A DNA stretch of 64,000 nt, from the NCBI GenBank assembly GCA_023014365.1, contig JAEBUN010000013.1, forward strand, positions 62,001 through 126,000. The letters are read 5' to 3'. This stretch comes from Lepiota brunneoincarnata. Taxonomy: Eukaryota > Basidiomycota > Agaricomycetes > Agaricales > Agaricaceae. How positions within the stretch are numbered: the stretch's first letter is position 1; every line of letters begins with the position of its first letter. This document shows, piece by piece, positions 56,374 through 64,000 of the stretch. The notes beneath the pieces were generated by a model, which saw nothing but the letters and a program-made list of their open reading frames with translations, did not search any database and was not told the origin of the DNA. The translations under genes were made by a program, and so were the position numbers.

Positions 56374-56998
56374 CCGGATTGCTAACGACGTTTGGAGTGC
56401 CTGTTGTCGAGCTACCCATCCGTATCTTGGACTAAGTATCTATTGTCTCCATTCCCCCCTCTTTTCAACCTTCTAGTTTTGAAATTTATGTTTAATTCTT
56501 CATTCCTGTCTCGTCTCGTTGTACCATGAATCTATTTCCTTCTCTTATCCCTCTCTACATCTTGCACACTGTCATGGTAATGTACTTGTATTCTCTATAT
56601 ATTTAACCCCTGTTTCGTGTTTGTTTTAGGTTGTCTTACTGTACTTTACTTTTGCTTTTGAGATTGCTTCTTTTATCTTCTTCCTGCTCCGAAATATTCA
56701 TCAAAAATCCATAAAATTTCGTATTTAAGGCCTGTACAACCCGTAGTTAAAGATCAGTCAATTTACTGTCCATCCTTTGCACTCTAGCTCGTCTAAAATC
56801 GCTCTCATTAACTCTCGAACTTTAACTCTTCTAAAGATATTTGTCTGCCTCATTTTTCTCGAGATCACCATTCGTCTCACCTTGTTCTTACATCGCTTTG
56901 ACTCCGTGGGCACTCCTGGTCGGTCTTGAAGCCTAACGATTGTTGGACTCGATCGTGCTCGCGTTTATTTTGTGTTTAGAAGGGTTAATCTCTCTTCA
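56304..56998 (+). repeat. 3' LTR of the intact Ty3/gypsy element
   Basis: 695 bp, same ends as the 5' LTR. By eye it differs from the 5' copy at two sites, GGATTGC for GGATCGC and GTCTTAC for GTCTCAC. Its first 70 bases encode the C-terminus of Pol. It is followed by TTGA, the target duplication. Confidence 0.95.
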
Positions 56999-57181
56999 TT
57001 GAACCGAGTGAGAGTGGAAAAGGGGGGGTATATCCCCATGTATGATGTCATGCAGTTTGTTATTGCGGTAAATGATATTGAGACAATGCGTAATAAATTA
57101 TTCTATGTGAAAATCCGACAGTGAGTGCATGAGAAGTTGATATGCGTTGAGGAATATGCCGTGTCGTTGTATGTATGTACT

Positions 57182-58572
57182 CTACCTACGTTTCCCTTGA
57201 TGTGGAATTAGGGATGTAGTTGAAGTAATAGATCCAGAGTCAATTGGCGAAGGGACAGACAGGCCGGAAGTCGATGGTGTCGTTGGCGTTTCGAGCACAT
57301 CGAGTTCGATGCTGTCTTGCAGGGGGTGGGCGAATATGACGGGACTGTCCAGCTCGGGGCGATTATTGCCGGAAGCGTTTGCTTGACCTTCGGAATGGCT
57401 TCGATGCGCAGAAAACCTGGTCGTCTGTCTGTCGTCGAGTTTTCTGTAAACGGACGCCACCAGGAAAGGGCATGTTGCTTGCTAACACCCCAACCCCACA
57501 CTACAAAAAAAAAAACAAGTCACATCCTGTGGTGAGAAAAATGTGCGGGTATGCAAAGGCTGATTAATGACTTACCTCGACAATGCCGGCAATGACTTCA
57601 TGCGGACCACCTGTCTTCAGAATGAAAGTTGCGTGGACGACCGAAACCAAAGTGGTCAGGACATAGCTCATAAATGAGATGATGATCCGCCACTTCTCGT
57701 TGCCTTGGAGGAGATGAAGGAGCGAGCCGACTTTGTACAACATGTATGAGTCGGCTAAGAGGTCGGCTGTTCCATACATGAGATCATGATTAGTGAGAGA
57801 GTGAGAGAGAGAGAGAGGAGTGGTAGAGGGGACAAGCGCACCGATGTAATGAGTAATCGCTACCCGTGGCCCAAGTTGGCACTGGGGACTCTCCCCAACG
57901 TTCCAGTCCCCCTCTCCTGACCGACATGTGAGCATGGCTTGTGTGATCAGACCGGCCATCAGTCCCAGGTATAATGCGATCATCACCCGGAAGTGGGTGG
58001 TATACCAGCGGTCCACTCGGTGGCTCGGCTTCATAGCGAATGGACTGATCAACGCTATTCTGCTGCACCTAGAGGTATGGATGTGTGAGCAAGAGTAGTA
58101 ATTGAAATGTGTTTGGGTACAAACCAAATGATAATGTAAAATGTTATGATGCGAACATAGGAGCCCCGGACTCCCCCTAGAAAATGGCCAGTCAACGGAT
58201 GGGAGAGAGAGGAATGCGCAGGGAATAGGGCGTACAGTCGACGGAGGCGATGAGGAAATTGGCACATTGAAAATGTGTGCAACTAGTGTGATCACCATAA
58301 AAACCTGTTATCAACGAAATTCATCTTAGACTCATGATGAAATTCCGACTCTGTATGATGCCACTCACCTCATAATATATTCCTTTTTCCAAAACAACAC
58401 GGCGGGTCCAGCATTCTGGATTCCGGCACACCCACCGGACTAGAGTCGTTGAGACCGCTATTATTGTCCATACTATGGACAATACTGGCGAGGAAGGCGA
58501 TATAAGCGAGTTCACGAGGAGCAGGAAGCCATTAAACGTACTCTGGAAAGTCAAGATATCACTGTGTTGCAT
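57182..58572 (-). CDS. PTH11-like seven-helix membrane protein, best-preserved copy
   Basis: Minus-strand multi-exon gene. Confident exons are 58176-58125 (YVRIITFYIIIW), 58068-57842 (CSRIALISPFAM, helix ALYLGLMAGLITQAMLTC, loop SPQCQLGPRVAITHYI), 57766-57576 (ADLLADSYML, helix YVLTTLVSVVHATFIL, then GGPHEVIAGIVE) and 57481-57182 (FLVASVYRKLDD and a Ser/Thr-rich tail). An upstream exon lies near 58572-58380 (LSIVWTIIAVSTTLVRWVC), but its frame into the next exon is unresolved. The helix pattern and the C-Q-L-G loop resemble fungal PTH11-like/rhodopsin-type receptors, which sense surface or chemical cues, some through Galpha. The last helix is slightly short. Two decayed copies and two tail fragments lie at 5.3-14.5 kb. 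Confidence 0.65.
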
Positions 58573-58653
58573 TTTAGACGGGTGGAGGGTAGGGAAATGT
58601 TGGGGGGGGGGGAGGTGTTGGCGTTATGGTATTCAATGGCCGGAAAAAAAAAA

Positions 58654-60207
58654 AAGCTCAGATGTGCGAATTCACAAGTCCAGCGAGGAATCACCAAGTT
58701 CGTCCGTTGTTCAGCGCTCAGCTAGATCCCTGATTCTAATCCCTAAATGGGAGGACACATTTGAAGCGAGAACTTATGCCGGCGGAAGATTACTTTCGAA
58801 TATAATTTGAATGTCAAGCAGGGACGTCATTCCCAAATTTTGAAGGCCGGAGGATTGAATCTCAGGCATTGGGGGAGGGGGGAATTTCCTTGGGGACTCT
58901 AGCTAGCGGCGTGCTCAACTTTCGAATCTCTCTCATTGTCCATCTACATGCTACACGAGGACCAAGTCTTTCTACCTAGGAATATTTTGATCGGGGACTT
59001 CTGCTGTCGTGATGTTCGGAATCCAGGGTTGTCATTGCCTGTCAAAGCGCTAAACAGAAATTCAGACGCTTGGATGCACTAGCTTTTTATATTACAGGAA
59101 AAATTCTCGTCGGTCAAGGCCACGAAGGCCTGTAGGTGGCGCTCGGGTCATCATCATACACAGTTGCCGGAACGAAGTATTCCAACCACAGAATGACATG
59201 CAATTCTCACACCCTGTGTCTCAACTCGGAGGATACGTCGTTGCGCTTAGACGCCACTCCAGTATACGAAACTACTTGCCACGCGCAGGGAGGAGGGCAA
59301 CATTCAGGCCACGGACAATTGTCAAAGCTCACGAACAGCAATCTGCCCCAGTCGCGGCTCGGTTGCAGCACTGACATCGGTCCGGAATCCTCCCCAGTTC
59401 AGTTGCAGCGTGGCGTTCAAAATCAGCAAGTGAAATGACCATCCCCCGCCCCTACGGCGGGAGGGTTGAGGGAGTGATGACAGCGGTGGATGGGGGATAA
59501 CGGTGGCCGGAGTTTCGAAGCGCCTCGTAAGGGGGCGGGGTGCCGCTCCCGTCGCCTTCTTCTTAGTGCAATCGCGGCGCCATCAGTGACGTACAAAGTT
59601 TTAATCAACTACACGAAGGGAAATTTACGAAAATTCTTCGGTAGCCACGTTCCGCAAGAAACGAGTTACAGTTGACTAAGGTATTCATGCGATACGAGGG
59701 GACGGGCGGCAGTGTATTGCGGAGAATTATTTTTCGGTTTAGGGTTGACATTAAATTAATTTGTCCCCCAAAGCTGTCTCGGGAGAACCAACTCAAACCC
59801 TCTCACTCGGCTTCAGTGTGACTCGTGCCTAGTCCATTTTCATGGTTTAAATCAGGGGTGTATACATAGACCCACATGGTCATAGTTGCATATATTGCGT
59901 CCCACTGGGGTACAGAAGGATTCGTTGCAGGGGATATTTATTGTTTAAGATCCGTTGATTAGCCGCCTGCTGGAGCTCGGCAGGGAGAGCGTTATAGCTG
60001 AGGAGCCAGTATCAACACAAGGGAATTCGAGTATCATTCAGGGATAAGACCTACGCAAGGCAGGGCTGCTGCCAAGCACGACTGGGGTGGACAACATTCT
60101 TAACTGTCGTGGGGTCTACCGGTATGACGGTTGCGAGAGCGGTGGAACATCCAGGGGGCCAGCGTTGTCAGTCTTGAAGCGGATGGTTGATGCCAGAACC
60201 TCCCACG
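58654..60207 (-). repeat. 1.55-kb segment, inverted copy of 12754-14297
   Basis: Near-identical reverse complement of 12754-14297. The left edge is an A-run (position about 58645) and the right edge is TGCCAGAACCTCCC. A few single-base differences and a small indel separate the copies. Frames such as 59136-59438 are kept in both, but no protein family is recognised. Confidence 0.87.
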
Positions 60208-60559
60208 GCGACGATCTGTTCAAATTAGTGTTGTACGGCGTCGATAGAAAATGGATTGCTTACAGCACGACGGATGGGGTTGAAGGTGTTTATGGCAGAG
60301 GAAGTCATAGATTTGATGACATAGAAATTGTTCTGACTCGACGGTGAGTGGCGGAGTCACGGTTAAGTAAGACGGTGCAGATCAGAGAGCCAAATGATTA
60401 CACATACAGCGAGCGTCGTCGTCATCACTGATTATTATATAACGACATCTGTGTCGCAGAGCAAAGGCGGCGGACACCCACATAGGGTGGGAAACTGAAA
60501 CCCGGTACAGGGTTACAGGCGGTCATACAGGTGTTTGCACGGCAGACTGACTCTGCACG
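60208..60559. other. Spacer, nothing recognised
   Basis: Starts where homology to the 12.7-kb copy ends. There is a short open stretch to 60347, but no gene is supported. Confidence 0.5.
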
Positions 60560-62290
60560 GTTTATCGATTTGGGGGTACGACGCGGTAAACGCTAGTCAG
60601 TCTACTTTGTAAGCTAGGTGGTCTATGATGATTATTAGCTAATACTAAGCGGGCACGGCTAGGTCGTCGGTTACAGAAACTGATCTCAACGACCTTATTA
60701 GCAGGCAGAACAAAAGCGTTCTCGGTTGGGTTGAAGTCGCTGAGCTGGCTGGCACCCTCAAGGCCACGCTCAAGAGTAGGAACCTTCCCAGGCAAGTATA
60801 AGAGGCGTTATTGACATTCCAGACAGCTTGGAGGGTCGCAGTGACTTGATACTCCAAGGGTATCTGGACATCGGAGACTGGAAAGCTCTGGGAAACCAGG
60901 GGCTTGAAAGAGCACAGATTATTGTAACAAGCCGGGATTCGGGGGACTAGAAACGAAGGTCACATACACGAAGGTCGGCCTCAGCCATTGCGCCATCATC
61001 AGGACCGAGTGTCACCACGCCGGTGGGATCGGCAATGGGGGCCTTGAGAGAGTAGCGCTCTCCTGCGTGGGTTCGGCTTTGGCACGAGCAACCAGAAATG
61101 CGGGGGAACCACCGACAAATGGAGCGTTGAACCAATAACTAGCCACTGGTTTGTTGGCCTTGAGCTAGTGAAATATCCATAATTATCTAGCTAAGTGATA
61201 TTCTTTGTGGTGCTTACGACGACGAAATAACGCTGGCCCGCGAGCATCTCGATCTTCTTGACAATGTGGGGTTGTCAACAGAGACAGTGAAGATGTCGTG
61301 AGCAGATTCGTTGATGATACGAAGGCGGTAGCGCTTGCCCTTGACAACGTTGACGATGAACCAAAGGACGGCAGGGCCAGTGTTGTAGCGGCCAGCGCCA
61401 TTGACCAAGCCAGAATCAGATACTGGGATGATACCAATGGCCCTGTAGCTTTCGAGGATAGGGAGAGCGGAGTTGTGCTACCCGTCACTGAGTTGGATGA
61501 CCTATAGATGGGGTGCTCGTAAACTCGTCGCTGAAGGTGAAAAGAGAATGAATGCCCACCGTCGAGAGATCATCGACATCGTAGAGGTAGCAGTGGGGAT
61601 CCGGAGGATCGTAAATAATGAGCGGTCCACGGAGACCGTCAATGTACTGAATGCTTAGCTCGGAGTGATACCAGCGAGTACCGGTCTGAGTGCCAAGTGC
61701 GATAGTGTATGTGAAAGAGCAATCGGGAGCAATCGGTCAAGCGTTGGTGAAGGACTCCTACTCCACGTAGGCATTTTCAGTCCTGAAGAACAGGTTGTCG
61801 AAGTTCTGAAGCATGTTAACCAGGAGAGGCGTCCCCACCAGATTTCGGGGAAGTTCTACACGCGAAATCAGTGCTATGGAGGGGTGGTCTACAACAATAA
61901 GATCAGAAAACGCGACTAAGCACAGGACAAGAGTCGGGCCATACCGGCTTGTCATTGACGGTCACTCCAAGCGTTTCGCCTTTGGTTGCAGAGATGAGGG
62001 TGCCAGGGACGTCCCATTTGGGGCAATGATCGCTGAGGAAGGCCTTGAGTAAGTAATGGAGAACACAAGGGCAGAAAAACACATACTCCTCTCAAAGCCA
62101 GCGGGCGTCAAGCGGGCGTTTAACAGGTTGATGGTGATACCCCTAACGACCCGGGGCTCGATTGTAATGGCGAGAGCAAGTTTCAGGAAAGAGAGGGGCG
62201 AGCAATTCCATTTCTGTGGTGAACTCTTAGTGAAGATCTGGAGATATCCTGGACCTGCTTGTATGTGTAAGCGTGCCGCAGACAATCCTC
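60560..62290 (-). pseudogene. Laccase-type multicopper oxidase pseudogene
   Basis: Laccases oxidise phenols and lignin-like substrates using four coppers. Minus-strand pieces appear in family order: ITINLLNARLTPAGFERS (about 62140), PGTLISATKGETLGVTVND (about 62000), CSFTYTIALGTQTGTRWYHS then IQYIDGLRGPLIIYDPPDP (61720-61600), GLVNGAGRYNTGPAVLWFIV then KGKRYRLRIINESA (61415-61310), APIADPTGVVTLGPDDGAMA (about 61020) and NAFVLPANKVVEISF (60700-60660). The copper motif WYHSHL reads WYHSEL (His to Glu, codon 61661-61659). The His-rich motifs expected earlier and at the C-terminus are not found. Several frame changes and stops interrupt it. It is clearly broken. Confidence 0.85.
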
Positions 62291-64000
62291 TAAAGGCGTG
62301 GTAGACGCGTGGGCGAGAAAGATTGGATTTGCTTTCCGCTAGCTGTCGTATACAAGTTCAAGACAGCATGGTTCTGTGGGCGAAGTCAACCAAAACACCA
62401 GGTGTCATAGATTGGTCGAAGATGGGCAGAGCGCCTGTCGACAAACCATGCTCGATTTATAAGGACTAAATGGTTGTCGCACAGACAGCATCGCAGAGTG
62501 GTGAGGGGTTGCATCGCCTGCAGACTATTATTAGCCAGTGCCAAGAACGCAGCATGGTAAGTAGTCGGTACCTCGTGGCGAATATAGCCAACCACACTTG
62601 AGCGATGGGCTGTTGAGCGTAGATCAGCGTCTTATTCGACATAGTTGTTATGTGACTTGCCTTGATTGCGACAAACGGTGCGCGGGTTGGAATCGTTTCG
62701 TTATTCCTTGTTTCAGAGTCTTTCAGTCTCCATCACGCCAATCCCTCATGGTCATGAGTCACTAGGGGAATGCGCCCGGCGTTCCTTCCGCGTTTTAAGC
62801 TAATAAGCATGTAAGGTTCATCACAAAGGCTCTCATGACAACTGTTTTTGGTACATGCTGACGGTTGCCTCGGTCCGGGCGCTCTTCTAGTGTTGTGAGC
62901 TCCAATTTCCACGTCATCGCCAACAGGGAAGTTCAGAGGGCTCACCTGACATGAGCGCATAATGTCCTATTGGCGTAGTTCGTGTAGGTTCGGCATTCTC
63001 AGCACTTGTTAAAAGCAGGAGAATATCACACTCGTGATAGAAGAGGAAGAGTTGGTGCTTCTATTGGACTTTCAGATGCCCAATGCCCTTACTCATAGTG
63101 AGCTGTGGCCTCACCATTCCACAGCCACGCGTGACGCGTTTAAGTCCAGTTTCAGCGTGGATCGGAAGTTGTCTGGACCAAAGCCTGACTGAATGAGTAT
63201 TTGCGCAATGTTGGCTTCGGCTCGTGGGCTACAATGTGAATATTCTCTGTGTTGGTCCATAGAAAGTGCAATTGGTCAGCGCTGACCATCAAGCAAGGCA
63301 CGAGGTCTGCGATTTGTAACGCAACCAGAACAAACCTCAATTGATGCAGTTGGGCTATGACCTGGACAGCTAGACTCTCCATAGGGTGTTTGGACCATCC
63401 CGATGGACGTCAAGTCCACTGGGAAAACACGGGTGAGCTTCACTTTCCTTTCCTTTTCTGACTAGTAGCGATCACCGACCGTGAGCATCCTACGCGTGAG
63501 ACGGGAACACCAAGTCAACCTGATGTGGTTGAGGTATTTTTGTGAGGACAACTCGGTTTATTGGCTCCGAAAGCAGATCCCAGACGCCACCAAAGCCTAT
63601 TTTCGGGTGGGAGATTCACAGGCTCTAGTGGCCGTCGACATCCATTGAATGGTGTGCGAGCCCCTAACAATGAACCCCCCCGATGATCGTCACGCCAATC
63701 CACACCAGGGACGGGTAACTCCGTTGTGTTTTGTGAAGCTCCAGATATCTCCCCGGATAAGGCTCGACTGGCCAAGCTCCTAAACTGTGAGAAGGCTGTG
63801 AGCCGAGTGCCAACTTACTCGCCGCCGCCTATCTAGTGATACCATGGGTCGCCGGCAAAGGGTGAAGTTTCGTTAGAGGGTAAGTCCAAGGGAACTACAA
63901 GAAGGATGCGGGGGGGTTTGTTTTTGAGGGAGCGAAATGCTGAGGGTGGGTCGCACCACTTGGGATTTCTAGACCGTCCACATGCGATGATTGAAGGATT
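62291..64000. other. Unassigned right end of the window
   Basis: No protein-family resemblance, RNA gene or repeat shared with the rest of the window was found. Small frames (for example minus 63382-63152 and 63775-63515) have no recognisable motif. It may be intergenic or decayed transposon sequence. Confidence 0.4.

Larger units (their letters stand above)
49330..56998 (+). mobile_element. Full-length Ty3/gypsy LTR retrotransposon (7,669 bp)
   Basis: Two LTRs of 695 bp each, a primer-binding site 2 nt after the 5' LTR, a gag-protease frame and a pol frame (RT, RNase H, integrase), in Ty3/gypsy order. It is flanked by TTGA on both sides (49326-49329 and 56999-57002), a 4-bp target duplication like that of the solo LTR at 20252. 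By eye the LTRs differ at only two positions, both C in the 5' LTR and T in the 3' LTR, so the insertion is recent. No stop codons interrupt either frame, so it may be mobile. It is a close relative of the decayed copy at 126-3924. Confidence 0.96.

Noticed and set aside
59136..59438. 100-codon frame conserved in both inverted blocks
   Set aside because: The blocks are nearly identical, so conservation is expected without coding function, and no family motif is seen.

Overview
This window looks like an intron-rich fungal genome, most likely an Agaricomycete (mushroom-forming basidiomycete). The introns are short (about 45-60 bp). The genes include trimeric G-protein alpha (Galpha) subunits, CFEM-domain proteins, a PTH11-like seven-helix membrane protein, a class II DAHP synthase and a laccase-type multicopper oxidase relic. 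The transposons are Ty3/gypsy and hAT elements of the kinds common in these fungi. There are no rRNA genes, no CRISPR arrays and no bacterial-style operons.

Layout. 1-3.9 kb: a 5'-truncated, CpG-decayed Ty3/gypsy pol with its 3' LTR. 5.3-8.1 kb: two tandem decayed PTH11-like copies, with a truncated Galpha fragment between them. 9.7-12.6 kb: the oldest of three copies of a large membrane-protein gene. 12.75-14.5 kb: a 1.5 kb segment plus a PTH11-like tail, repeated in inverted orientation at 57.2-60.2 kb. 15.2-33.2 kb: two tandem copies of a unit that holds a reverse-strand Galpha gene and a forward-strand membrane-protein gene. The first Galpha (15.7-17.1 kb) has a frameshift. The second (27.7-29.2 kb) is fully open but lacks both catalytic residues. 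The first unit is split by a three-level transposon nest (terminal-inverted-repeat element containing hAT containing solo LTR). 34.4-36.5 kb: a RapZ-C-like protein and a single-pass membrane protein. 38.0-45.7 kb: an island of intact host genes, namely CFEM protein, tRNA-Gly(CCC), isoprenylcysteine methyltransferase-like protein, 16-exon class II DAHP synthase and a second CFEM protein. 46.4-47.9 kb: an intact eight-exon Galpha gene. 49.3-57.0 kb: a young, full-length Ty3/gypsy element with 695-bp LTRs that differ at two positions, a 4-bp target duplication and a predicted -1 frameshift between gag and pol. 57.2-58.6 kb: the best-preserved PTH11-like gene. 60.6-62.3 kb: a laccase pseudogene. 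62.3-64 kb: nothing recognised.

How it fits together. Galpha subunits, PTH11-like receptors and a conserved membrane protein have been copied together several times. CFEM proteins, which are surface proteins often linked to sensing or haem/iron binding, lie between the copies. My reading (inference) is a sensory-signalling locus that expands by segmental duplication and is being eroded by transposons and CpG deamination. Its paralogous Galpha genes have lost GTPase residues in different ways.
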